This document shows positions 9,864 to 20,800 of a DNA stretch of 64,000 nucleotides, in pieces. The notes below the pieces were generated by a model, which was given only the letters and a program-made list of their open reading frames with translations, was not told where the DNA came from and searched no databases. Positions within the stretch are counted from its first letter, which is position 1. Each line of letters begins with the position of its first letter. The DNA comes from Escarpia spicata (lineage: Eukaryota > Annelida > Polychaeta > Sabellida > Siboglinidae): NCBI GenBank assembly GCA_963995525.1, contig OZ023206.1:5776041-5840040 (forward strand). Reading direction: 5' to 3'. Made by a program: the position numbers and the translations under genes.

Positions 9864-12743
9864 AACATTACCCTACCACAGCATCGTATAGTCCCATGCT
9901 CCCGTACACGAAACATTACCCTACCACAGCATCTTATAGTTCCATGCTCCCGTACACGAAACATTACCCTACCACAGCATCTTATAGTCCCATGATCCCG
10001 TACACGAAACATTACCCTACCACAGCATCTTATAGTCCCATGCTCCCGTACACGAAACATTACCCTACCACAGCATCTTATAGTCCCATGGTCCCGTACA
10101 CGAAACATTACCCTACCACAGCATCTTATAGTCCCATGCTCCCGTACATGAAACATTACCCTACCACAACATCTTATAGTCCCATGGTCCCGTACACGAA
10201 ACATTACCCTACCACAACATCTTATAGTCTCATGCTCCCGTACATGAAACATTACCCTACCACAACATCTTATAGTCCCATGCTCCCGTACATGAAACAT
10301 TACCCTACCACAACATCTTATAGTCCCATGCTCCCGTACATGAAACATTACCCTACCACAACATCTTATAGTCCCATGCTCCCGTACACGAAACATTACC
10401 CTACCACAGCATCTTATAGTTCCATGCTCCCGTACACGAAACATTACCCTACCACAACATCTTATAGTCCCATGCTCCCGTACATGAAACATTACCCTAC
10501 CACAACATCTTATAGTCCCATGCTCCCGTACATGAAACATTACCCTACCACAATATCTTGTAGTCCCATGCTCCCGTATACGAAACATTACCCTACCATA
10601 ACATCTTATAGTCCCATGCTCCCGTATACGAAACATTACCCTACCATAACATCTTATAGTCCCATGCTCCCGTACATGAAACATTACCCTACCACAACAT
10701 CTTATAGTCCCATGCTCCCGTACATGAAACATTACCCTACCACAACATCTTATAGTCCCATGCTCCCGTACACGAAACATTACCCTACCACAGCATCTTA
10801 TAGTCCCATGCTCCCGTACACGAAACATTACCCTACCACAGCATCTTATAGTCCCATGCTCCCGTACACGAAACATTACCCTACCACAACATCTTATAGT
10901 CACATGCTCCCGTACACGAAACATTACCCTACCACAACATCTTATAGTCTCATGCTCCCGTACACGAAACATTACCCTACCACAGCATCTTATAGTCCCA
11001 TGCTCCCGTACACGAAACATTACCCTACCACAACATCTTATAGTCCCATGCTCCCGTACACGAAACATTACCCTACCACAGCATCTTATAGTTCCATGCT
11101 CCCGTACACGAAACATTACCCTACCACAGCATCTTATAGTCCCATGCTCCCGTACATGAAACATTACCCTACCACAACATCTTATAGTCCCATGCTCCCG
11201 TACATGAAACATTACCCTACCACAACATCTTATAGTCCCATGCTCCCGTACACGAAACATTACCCTACCACAGCATCTTATAGTCCCATGCTCCCGTACA
11301 CGAAACATTACCCTACCACAACATCTTATAGTCCCATGCTCCCGTACATGAAACATTACCCTACCACAACATCTTATAGTCCCATGCTCCCGTACACGAA
11401 ACATTACCCTACCACAGCATCTTATAGTTCCATGCTCCCGTACACGAAACATTACCCTACCACAACATCTTATAGTCCCATGCTCCCGTACATGAAACAT
11501 TACCCTACCACAACATCTTATAGTCCCATGCTCCCGTACATGAAACATTACCCTACCACAACATCTTATAGTCCCATGCTCCCGTACACGAAACATTACC
11601 CTACCACAGCATCTTATAGTTCCATGCTCCCGTACACGAAACATTACCCTACCACAACATCTTATAGTCCCATGCTCCCGTACATGAAACATTACCCTAC
11701 CACAACATCTTATAGTCCCATGCTCCCGTACATGAAACATTACCCTACCACAACATCTTATAGTCCCATGCTCCCGTACATGAAACATTACCCTACCACA
11801 ATATCTTGTAGTCCCATGCTCCCGTATACGAAACATTACCCTACCATAACATCTTATAGTCCCATGCTCCCGTACATGAAACATTACCCTACCACAACAT
11901 CTTATAGTCCCATGCTCCCGTACATGAAACATTACCCTACCACAACATCTTATAGTCCCATGCTCCCGTACACGAAACATTACCCTACCACAGCATCTTA
12001 TAGTCCCATGCTCCCGTACACGAAACATTACCCTACCACAGCATCTTATAGTCCCATGCTCCCGTACACGAAACATTACCCTACCACAACATCTTATAGT
12101 CACATGCTCCCGTACACGAAACATTACCCTACCACAACATCTTATAGTCTCATGCTCCCGTACACGAAACATTACCCTACCACAGCATCTTATAGTCCCA
12201 TGCTCCCGTACACGAAACATTACCCTACCACAACATCTTATAGTCCCATGCTCCCGTACACGAAACATTACCCTACCACAGCATCTTATAGTTCCATGCT
12301 CCCGTACACGAAACATTACCCTACCACAGCATCTTATAGTCCCATGCTCCCGTACACGAAACATTACCCTACCACAGCATCTTATAGTCCCATGCTCCCG
12401 TACACGAAACATTACCCTACCACAACATCTTATAGTCCCATGCTCCCGTACACGAAACATTACCCTACCACAGCATCTTATAGTCCCATGCTCCCGTACA
12501 CGAAACATTACCCTACCACAACATCTTATAGTCCCATGCTCCCGTACATGAAACATTACCCTACCACAGCATCTTATAGTTCCATGCTCCCGTACATGAA
12601 ACATTACCCTACCACAGCATCTTATAGTCCCATGCTCCCGTACACGAAACATTACCCTACCACAACATCTTATAGTCCCATGCTCCCGTACACGAAACAT
12701 TACCCTACCACAACATCTTATAGTCACATGCTCCCGTACACGA
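9864..12743 (+). repeat. 48-bp minisatellite, 60 units, inside LINE 1 C-terminal coding region
   Basis: The array is 2880 bases, exactly 60 times 48, with no length variation. In the LINE frame each unit encodes N-I-T-L-P-Q-H-L-I-V-P-C-S-R-T-R. Because 48 is divisible by 3 and few units contain stops, both strands show open frames of about 1000 codons, which are not evidence of a gene. Unit variants differ at a few sites (cacg/catg, cagc/caac, tccc/ttcc/tcac/tctc). The variant order is repeated at a 25-26-unit spacing, showing a large internal duplication. Unit 3 changes TGC to TGA (9996-9998) in the LINE frame. Confidence 0.97.
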
Positions 12744-12935
12744 AACAGCGATCCAAACAAATACATACAAATACATGCACGCATAAATACATATGCATAC
12801 TCATTCTATCCTAGAGTTATAAGAGCTTGGAATCTACTCCCCCCAGAAACAATAAGCCTACCCACACTATGCCCATTCCAACAAGCTCTGAGCACCATCC
12901 ACCTTGTTGCTCCAGCCCACCTGACCAGACTATAG
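12744..12935 (+). pseudogene. LINE 1 ORF, C-terminal end after the array
   Basis: Directly after the last repeat unit the LINE frame resumes: NSDPNKYIQIH, then YSFYPRVIRAWNLLPPE and SLPTLCPFQQAL, ending at TAG 12933-12935. The R-x-I-R-x-W-N-x-L-P-P-E motif is the usual C-terminal signature of CR1/L2-group RT proteins, so the array lies within the ORF and not beside it. Confidence 0.85.
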
Positions 12936-13071
12936 ACAGAGACTGTGTTTTTAACATGCACAAATTATTGCACTTGTTTTACATAATTATTTGTTTTATT
13001 TTCTTTTAAAATTATTTGTCAAATTCAGTTTCACGCACCCTTTGCAATGCGCACTGTACATCTCCTAGGTT

Positions 13072-13118
13072 AGCCCCAGAAGGGGCTGTGTGGAGAAGCA
13101 ATACCTAAGAACCTAAGA
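13072..13118 (+). other. LINE 1 3' hairpin and terminal repeat tail
   Basis: A short stem-loop (agcccc / ggggct, loop of four, 13072-13087) precedes two copies of acctaaga at 13103-13118. A 3' hairpin followed by a short direct repeat is the usual 3' end of L2/CR1-type LINEs, recognised by their RT. The 3' UTR from 12936 to 13071 is T-rich and otherwise plain. Confidence 0.65.
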
Positions 13119-13385
13119 CGGCCACATTGGATAGACACGACACAACTGTCGCTCTCCATACAAAGGTCGACTGGATGGGCCACGACACTACGTTCTATCG
13201 AGGAGCTTTGATTTCGAGTTTGACGGAGAGTCACTTTGACGCGTTGGCGTGGGTAGAACTAGTCATGTTTCTGATTTACTTATTAATTACTTATGTCACC
13301 CACTTGGCGTGTTGACATGAAGGGCTCTTTCCACAGTTTCTGTCCGTCATTGTGGCCGCGAGACCAGTCCCACTGCGGCTGGTGT

Positions 13386-13765
13386 CCCTCTCGATGGTGT
13401 CTCTCAGGGTCCTGTTAGGGCGACCTCTTCTCCAAGGGCCCTCTCGATGGTGTCTCTCAGGGTCCTGTTAGGGCGACCTCTTCTCCAAGGGCCCTCTCGA
13501 TGGTGTCTCTCAGGGTCCTGTTAGGGCGACCTCTTCTCCGGTGTCCCTCTCGATGGTGTCTCTCAGGGTCATGTTAGGGCGAACTCTTCTCCGGTGTCCC
13601 TCTCGATGGTGTCTCTCAGGATCATGCTAGGGCGAACTCTTCTCCGGTGTCCCTCTCGATAGTGTCTCTCAGGGTCATGTTAGGGCGACCTCTTCTCCGG
13701 TGTCCCTCTCGATGGTGTCTCTCAGGGTCATGTTAGGGCGACCTCTTCTCCGAGGGCCCTGTTTC
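13386..13765 (+). repeat. 53-bp minisatellite, about 7 units
   Basis: The unit contains ccctctcgatggtgtctctc followed by agggtcctgttagggcg. Starts at 13386, 13439, 13492 and 13545 give the 53-bp period. Later units carry small changes (tcctg/tcatg, gacctc/gaactc). It lies in the BCAT intron just upstream of exon D. The preceding stretch 13119-13385 shows nothing recognisable. Confidence 0.93.
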
Positions 13766-13840
13766 TGAAAGACTTATCAACAATTTCGATCTCCGGCTGA
13801 TGTAATATATTTACGTTATTTGAATGCCTTTCTTTTGTAG

Positions 13841-13909
13841 GACGACTTCGAAGTGGAGGAAAGAATGTTTAGCATCAACGAAGTTATTCAAACAGTGAAC
13901 CAAGGAAGG
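13841..13909 (+). pseudogene. BCAT: BCAT exon D
   Basis: The acceptor is very strong (cctttcttttgtag). The exon is 69 bases, phase 0 on both sides, and encodes DDFEVEERMFSINEVI followed by QTVNQGR, matching the family block after the L-A-x-x-W helix (F-x-V-x-E-R-x-x-T-x-x-x-L). The donor is gtacat at 13910. No lesion is seen. Together with exon E it fixes the gene's orientation across the 7.8-kb intron. Confidence 0.83.
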
Positions 13910-14242
13910 GTACATGCATTCATACATTTCGGTGTGCATACGAGTTTTTTCGCATCATTTTTGAAGTCAGTCTGATGGTGCGATTTTTTCCAACAATAGC
14001 AGACAACCTGTGGTGCAGTGGTAGCAGTGACACTGGTATCGATTACTTTGTTTGAAACACACATTAAAGAGCAATCCGAAGATCACTGATAACTGCAAGC
14101 AACGTTTGGGACTTATTTAACGCAATTGTTCGGGCAGATTACATGCAACGTAAACATAAAAGGTCGGTTCAGCATAGTTATCGCTACCCAGCTTTCCGCC
14201 ACAACAAACCCACTATGTTTAGGAGTAAACGTGTTCTGACAG

Positions 14243-14389
14243 GTGAAGGAGATGTTTGGATAGTATGCCGAATGGGGCATCAGACCGATCACTGAGATCG
14301 TGTACAACGGAGAGAAACATGTGATACCGTCCGTGACAACGGAAGGTTCTGTTACCGTGAGACTTCACCGTCAACTCTTGGACATTCAG
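14243..14389 (+). pseudogene. BCAT: BCAT exon E, with in-frame TAG
   Basis: After ttctgacag the exon reads VKEMFG, then TAG at 14261-14263, then YAEWGIRPITEIVYNGEKHV, IPSVTTEG and LLDIQ. The family has V-R-E-x-F-G-S/T-G-T-A here, so the stop replaces the Ser/Thr right after F-G, and the T-A pair that holds the PLP phosphate is not recognisable. I-P-T-x-E-x-G and L-x-D-I-Q are still clear. The exon is 147 bases, phase 0, with donor gtcagg at 14390. The last exon, expected to begin with Y-G, was not found downstream. Confidence 0.82.
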
Positions 14390-14551
14390 GTCAGGTACTG
14401 ATACATGCAACAACCGTCACTCTCAGGACTCCTCACATTAGAAACATCCGCATAAAAATAACAACTTTGAAATTCCCACGTTGACATGCGCCGTCTCATT
14501 TACTTATGGATGAACATATGACTGGATATAAGGAAGAGTTCGACTAAGTCC

Positions 14552-15098
<547 letters not shown>

Positions 15099-15254
15099 CA
15101 TCTTGGGTTGTTTGCGGAATTGCCACATTATAAATCACAATTAAGAGTTCAATGTGTATTTGGTATTGAGGTATACGTCACTGGTGGAGTGGCGTATAAA
15201 CGTACCAGCGTCCATTGGTGCTCGTGATGCTGCAGAATTGTTATTTAACAAAAT
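15099..15254 (+). repeat. Duplicated segment, copy 1
   Basis: It shares long blocks with 15928-16098, including ttgtttgcggaa-ttgccacattataaat, ggtattgaggtatacgtca, tggtggagtggcg, cgtaaacgta-like sequence and cagaattgttattta. No coding capacity or known family is recognised. Both copies are preceded by GT-rich sequence (14552-15098 and about 15754-15830). Confidence 0.75.
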
Positions 15255-15927
15255 ATATATAAAGGCAGCATACGCAGAACGCTACATCATGAGATATATA
15301 ATTTATAACCTACTCAAAATCACGTTTTGTGCAAATAATTAGTCATATCATTCTATTTCTGCTTGTATTACGTACAGCAACAGTTGCTTGGAACACAGCT
15401 CGCGGTGTAGCAGGGTGTGGTGTATGGAATGTTCCCAGTCTAGGACTAGGCGGCGGCTGGAGTTGGTATTTATAAACACGATTGTTTATCACAATTTATA
15501 TCGCGAACACCCTAAGTCTAATCTTTGATGACCGTATACTGCATACGTCGTTATAATCGGCAACTATTCGGAAAACAAATTTTGAATTATTCATTGGTTT
15601 AGATTATGTTATGATTGTTCTCCGTGCGACTGTGGTTCCCCTGGAATCAGTCGTGAGCCACTCGATGGTTCTTTCCGACGTGTAACACATCTAGCCAGAG
15701 ACAATGCATCCACTCCATATCAACCGATTGGGAACCTCTCGTCCTCTATTTGTGATCTGTGTGTGCGCGTGCGAGCATGTCTGCGTATGGTTTGTGTGTG
15801 TGTATGCATGCAACTGTGCGTGTCTGTGCTTGTCATGAAGAGGTTCGTGCAGAATACAAGTCATTCTCAAAGCGAGGGATCGCTGAGAGCTTAAGGGCTT
15901 AGGGTGGAAATACAATTTCGAATAATT

Positions 15928-16098
15928 GCATCTTGAGTTGTTTGCGGAAGTTGCCACATTATAAATAACAATTAAGGTTTGGCATTGAGGTATACGTCAA
16001 TGGTGGAGTGGCGCCTCAGCCGGGAAATGTTTCTGTTTTTGATCGAATACGGCGTAAACGTATCAGGGGCCATTGGTACCAGAATTGTTATTTAAAAC
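15928..16098 (+). repeat. Duplicated segment, copy 2
   Basis: Direct-repeat partner of 15099-15254, about 830 bases away. It has roughly 40 extra bases (starting cctcagccgggaaatg) between the shared tggtggagtggcg and the shared cgtaaacgta block. The interval 15255-15927 holds no gene, only AT-rich sequence and a degenerate GT stretch. Confidence 0.72.
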
Positions 16099-16440
16099 AA
16101 AACAAAAAAGAATTCTTTCATCAGTTGTATGCAAAGAATTTGAAACATTAATTGGACAACACGTGGTCGTCTCCGTTTAATGCATACCGTAATCGATTGA
16201 ATCCATAAGGATTCCCATATGTTAGATCGCACCTGACACACTGTAGGCGAGTTGCATGTCCGCACGCTAGAGTGCGTGTCCGCATACCTAATTTTGCTCA
16301 CACCACGAGGTTTGTGTTTTCACAACTGAGTTATCTAATGCCATATACCATACACAACTCGCGGCTGAACTTGGGTTTGCTATATCTATAGTTGATTCGT
16401 TGTAATGTGATGATGTCAAAACGAGCATGGAGAAGAGAAA

Positions 16441-16491
16441 ATGGCGGAAGGAGAAGAAGACGAAGACCAGCTCTACGATAGACAGTGTAAG
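16441..16491 (+). CDS. Putative first coding exon (MAEGEEDEDQLYDRQCK)
   Basis: An ATG in a purine-rich context opens 17 codons, acidic then basic, ending at AAG before a good donor gtgaga (16492). The phase is 0. The PH exon at 60513 also begins in phase 0, and the junction would read QCK-VQQWQRRYYVL, which resembles the start of DOK/IRS-type PH domains, where a short N-terminal segment leads into the first strand. The two exons may therefore belong to one gene with a 44-kb intron. This is inference from phase and fit only; nothing upstream proves a promoter. Confidence 0.45.
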
Positions 16492-16639
16492 GTGAGACTC
16501 CGGATGGACAGGTACGGGTACCCGAGAGTGGAAGACCATCGCAGAAGATCGAGAAAGACGGACAGAACTATAGAAGAAGGCCGAATGGAATGCCGTGTGA
16601 CGTGGACCGTGTGTCCAAGAGATACACGGTAGAAACAGG

Positions 16640-17650
16640 AACAGGGAATATTTATTTGTCCCAAATACATAATACAACAAAATAATCGTTATAACACAAA
16701 TGATCATACAATATATTGCAATCGAATCGACATGAGAGAAAAACGAAGTGGTAAGTATATAATGCATTATAGGGAAATAAAGGAGTAAGTCATATGAGGG
16801 ACGGGAGACTCCTATTGAGACAAATTATAGTCGCTATCGTAGGAGCCACCCTATGAAATAATTACAAATGAAAATCCACCCGTAGTACAATTAGTCAATC
16901 ATCACTACAAGATAAATGTATATATATGCCTGTATATCACACACGTACTAAACTTACAAACAGTCGGTTTTTAAATTAAGTAATTTATAACCAAGGAGGT
17001 AGAGTAAGTTGACAAAGCTTAAAACATTACATTATTCATGATTTTGGACGATTTGCTATTTATCCAAAGAGGTACACATAAAAGATTATTCATATTTGTT
17101 GTTCACTCATAATAACAAATGTAGCAATTTCGTAATGTACATACAGGTAAATAAGTCTGCAAATAATGATGTTTGACGTACAATGCAAATCCGTGTATGT
17201 TGTGAGTGTCGATTTACTTGTTATTAAATCAGGTGCATTATTGTTAGTATGCGGCAAGGTGTATCTAACACTTTGTTTCGCAAATTCGTGTTGTACCCTG
17301 ATTGTATGTGTATTGTATTTTCCACGTGTGTTGAAATTGTGAATACTGTTGTTCTGGTGAAGTGGCAAATTTTGAAGGTAAACAGGACGTTTGTTATGCA
17401 CGAATTTATAATACAATTTTAGTTCTTGCGGTTTTAATATTCTATTTTTAATAATTTAAGACTTCTAAATAGTGGTTCATTGTGAGCATTACATTTGCTT
17501 ACACTAATAATTCGGACAATTTTCTTTTGAAGGTTCTGAATTATGTCACATTTATAACCCCAAGCGGTAATGCAATACAATACGATCCTTACATTAGGAT
17601 GTAATAACCTTTTTAGTTTTCGGTAAACTTTAAACAGTTATTATATCCAT
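16640..17650 (-). mobile_element. 5'-truncated LINE fragment of the LINE-D family
   Basis: Read on -, the fragment encodes the end of an RT thumb/C-terminal domain: KRLLHPNVRIVLYCITAWGY, then LQKKIVRIISVSKCNAHNEP, then (frame-shifted) YKFVHNKRPVYLQNLPLHQN and NSIHNFNTRGKYNTHTIR, before stopping near 17090. The same protein pattern and a matching 3' UTR block (gggagact ... agccaccct, near 16806-16855) occur in LINE-D at 49140-51240. It is truncated at the 5' side near 17640 and frameshifted near 17420, so it is dead. This copy has a single unexpanded version of the segment that forms the 30-bp array in LINE-D. Confidence 0.78.
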
Positions 17651-17839
17651 ATGTGCTATTACCCATTTAACAAATGACTAGTCCACAACGACTTTGGGTA
17701 ACTCTGGTAAATTGCATCAATCCAAGATGGCCACTGGTCGATATCTTGAAAATTTTACCTTTGGACCACTTGTCCTAGAATGATGTGTAATACCTCTTTT
17801 AAGGGGTTTTAGGGGCGTATAATCCATTTCTGATGTAAT

Positions 17840-20800
17840 TTTCCAGTTCAAACTGGGAGGCGATGTGAACAAGTTTACATTGATCGGTTATTTGAGCAGA
17901 TAGAGCAGTACCTGGACACTGCTCGCCTCCATTCCACTGGCCGGCACTGGGTGGACAATTTCCTTCTCCCCAAACTCCTCGTCCATCAGTTTGAGCGTGC
18001 AAAGACAGAGGGTGACATTTACTTCAAGCAGCTGACCATGGAGCGCATGCTGAAGTACTTCTTCCTCGCTGCCCATGTGCAATACGCCCGCTATCTCTCT
18101 CAGTACCTGCTGGAGATGCGTGCGCTCCATGCTGAGGCCAAGGCGGACCTTGTGTCCGGCGCCTTTGTTTGTTGACACCATGAGGGACACTGGATCGCTG
18201 TATCTGTTGACCAGTTTGGCGAGCAGAATGTCATCAAGATCGGAAAGCTATCAATGGCATGTCTCTGTCTGCTGAGCTTGTTTGTGAGTGGCTTGACGCC
18301 TTCCCGTCACCGTGCACGTGTCAGACCGCGTGGACTACATCTACTCTGCTGATCCACCAGGCCAGTCTGCGCAAAAACAGCTTAAGGAGGAGTTGAAGCG
18401 CACCGGCTTGTCTTTGATGCGGATGATCGGGATCTTATTGATGCATAGGTGGAGAAATACCCTCACCCACTGGAAGATCACCGCCCTCATCTGTACAATC
18501 CCGTCACTTGCCAAATTGCTCATGCTGAAGTGAATGTGGCCGATTCGATTGTGCTTGGAGAAAAGATGGAGAGCAAGTACATCGCCAGTCTTCCCGATGG
18601 GTTATACGACCCTATCAGTAGTCCCGTCAAGGCGATGGACGTTCTAAAGAATCAGGACAAAGGTAGGCCAGTCATCGACTTTGAGGGCATTGTTCTCCGG
18701 TTCTTGACGATTGGTCATCGGCGGCAGATGGAGCTTGGGTCTCCGTTCAACTACGAGCTGTGTGCAGTGCCTCCATCGTTCATCGACGAGCATGATTGTC
18801 TCCGCAAAGCCAACAAGTCGGGGCCGGTCAAGCGCCTCGGTGTGCTCGAGACTTCGCCAACAGCTGCTAAAATTGTTACCGTGGATGTTCAGCAGCTGTT
18901 CTACCATATCGTGTAGCCACACGGCGGCAGTACCTCAGTTCTCATCGCATCCATCCAGGGTCGTCTGAGTCACTATCCAGATGGTACTGAGAAAATCATT
19001 GTCTTCGACAAGTACCAAGACGTATCTACCAAGGATCACGACAGAATACGGCGGGCTGGTGAAGTTACCCTTAACTACGATCTCTTCATCACCAGGCCTC
19101 TGCCCAAAAGAGATGCAATCCTGAAGAGCAAGAACAACAAGCGGAGCCTGGCGAGCGTCTTGTCTACCTTCAGTGCAGGAGAGAACGTGAAGATGGAGAC
19201 TCGTGACGATGGTGCGTTTGGTCATGATGAGGTGGACATCACCGTGATCTCCTATTTAATTGAGACTGCCAACTCTGGCAAAAGCGTGATCGGTGTACTT
19301 GGTGACGACACAGACGTGTTTGTCCTACTGGTCTATTGTGTTTATCGGGAGGAGCTGGAGTGCAAGGTGCAGATGGAGCGGTGAGATGGGACAGTGCTGG
19401 ATACCACCGTCCCTTACGCTGACCTAGGCCAGAGTGTTTGCATCTGCTTGGCAAGCACGCCCTCAGCGGGTGCGACACGACCTCATATCCGTATGCGAAA
19501 GGTAAGATCAGCGCACTAAACACCTTGCTGCAGGTTTGTGTGATGTGCTGGGGGAGGATCAAGATGATAGAGGGTGCTGTCTTGGCGACCTGGAGTGTTT
19601 GCATTTAGCCTCTGTGTTGTTTATCGTTTCTCGTCAGTTTTAACTGAAGGCCGTTATATATGTTCGTCGATAAGTAGTATGAAGATGTTGTGCGGCAGAA
19701 CAACCAAAGTTTTGGCAGTTTTATGGACCATTTTACTCGTTGTGTGTGTGAGTGGTCAACCGATTTGGCAGGATGGCACATTCAAGATTTATTCACGTGA
19801 CGCGCTGTTTGCCTTGCGATCCAGTGTCACTGAATCTTTCTGGTCCACTCCTGGATTTAAATGACTTTACAGTGCTCTCGGACACTAACAATAGAAACTA
19901 TCCGCGACGCAAGCGGGGCAAGAGAGGCGGCGTTCGCCAGAGACTGAAGAAAAAGAAGGTACGCACCCTCCCCCTGCCCTCTATCATGTTGGCTAATGTC
20001 CGATTATTACGTTCAAAAATGTACGAACTTCAGGCTAATGTTGCGCTACAGTAGGCCTATAAAGAAGCGTGTTTGATATGTATGACTGAAACCTGTTTAG
20101 ATGAAACATTACCGGACAGTGAACTTTACGTTGATGGCTTTGGTACCCCAGTGAGATTGGACCGGGACAAAAAGCTGAGTGGCAAATCACAGGGTGGAGG
20201 GATCTGTGTGTACACTAACCAGCGCTGGTGTAAGTGTGTCATCGTGAGGGAAGAACTGTGTACCCCGGACGTGGAGCTATTGTCAGTGTCGCTGCGCCCG
20301 ACCTATTTACCCAGAGAATGCGTACAGCTATTTTTACCTCTGGTCTATGTGCCACCGTCAGCTAATGTTGCACGCGCAGCTGATGCAATCACTAGCTGTG
20401 TGCACCGGCGAGAGACAATGTCACCAGACACACCTAACATAATTCTCGGAGATTTCAATAGCTGCCGACTAGACAAAACATTGCCTGTTTACCAGCAGTA
20501 CGGGACGTTTCAGACACGCGGTAGTAACACCCTCAATTTTTGTTATGGCAACATTAAGGACGCGTACAAGTCCGTAAAGAAGATGGCACTCGGTACAGCT
20601 GATCACAATGTGGTACATTTGATCCCGACGTATAGAACTAAACTGCAGAGACAGAAAGCAGTGCAGAAAACTGTAAAAACGTGGGACTTGAACTCGGTCG
20701 ATGCCCTCGGTTATCTCCCCTGTTCTGTTCACACTCTACACAGACGACTGTCATAGCAGTCAAGAGAGCGTCAATTTAATCAAATACAGCGATGACACAG

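Larger units (their letters stand above)
6440..13118 (+). mobile_element. LINE 1: CR1/L2-like non-LTR retrotransposon with an internal 48-bp array
   Basis: Parts in order are a leader with a 2A-like motif, a PHD-like zinc finger, apurinic endonuclease (EN), RT, a C-terminal domain interrupted by 60 units of 48 bp, then 3' UTR, a hairpin and a short repeated tail. It sits in the same orientation in the third BCAT intron. Without the array the element is about 3.8 kb. It is dead: TGA at 7870, frameshifts near 8345, 8730 and 9085, and loss of the RT motif B segment near 9210. The clade is assigned only from general RT/EN pattern; the 5' edge is approximate. Confidence 0.9.
4449..14389 (+). pseudogene. 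BCAT: Branched-chain amino-acid aminotransferase remnant, five exons A-E
   Basis: BCAT is a fold-type IV PLP enzyme that transaminates Leu, Ile and Val with 2-oxoglutarate. Exons: A 4449-4567, B 5204-5349, C 5888-5998, D 13841-13909, E 14243-14389. Each has AG/GT borders, and the phases join exactly (A ends +2, B starts with the missing base; B ends +1, C starts with two; C-D and D-E are phase 0). The order of conserved blocks is that of the family's second half. The lysine that matches the PLP lysine is kept in exon A (CTKMGAHY). Damage: about 19 extra bases shift the frame in exon C, exon E has TAG at 14261-14263, and the PLP-phosphate GTGTA-like motif and following Cys motif are lost. N-terminal exons and the last exon (after DIQ) were not found. 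It could instead be a live gene with assembly errors, but two independent lesions plus motif loss favour a pseudogene. Confidence 0.85.

Noticed and set aside
9791..12814. Open frames of about 1000 codons on both strands, looking like huge repetitive proteins
   Set aside because: They arise from the 48-bp period, divisible by three, over LINE coding DNA. Frames on both strands are equally open, and no start context or unique domain supports a gene.
14264..14389. BCAT exon E starting after the TAG, so that the gene would be intact
   Set aside because: The acceptor at 14241 is better and gives VKEMFG, which matches the family in phase with exon D. Starting after the stop would lose these conserved residues and lacks a pyrimidine tract.
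16288..16767. 159-codon - strand frame
   Set aside because: It is antisense to the putative first exon and its UTR and shows no family. The composition is T/C-rich with no domain.
17700..17840. Search for the TIR of the 42838-46860 element around family copy 1
   Set aside because: No match to gacttttatgg or ggaacaa-ttgcaacagaa was seen upstream of 17840 or downstream of 22219, so copy 1 is not claimed to be TIR-bounded.
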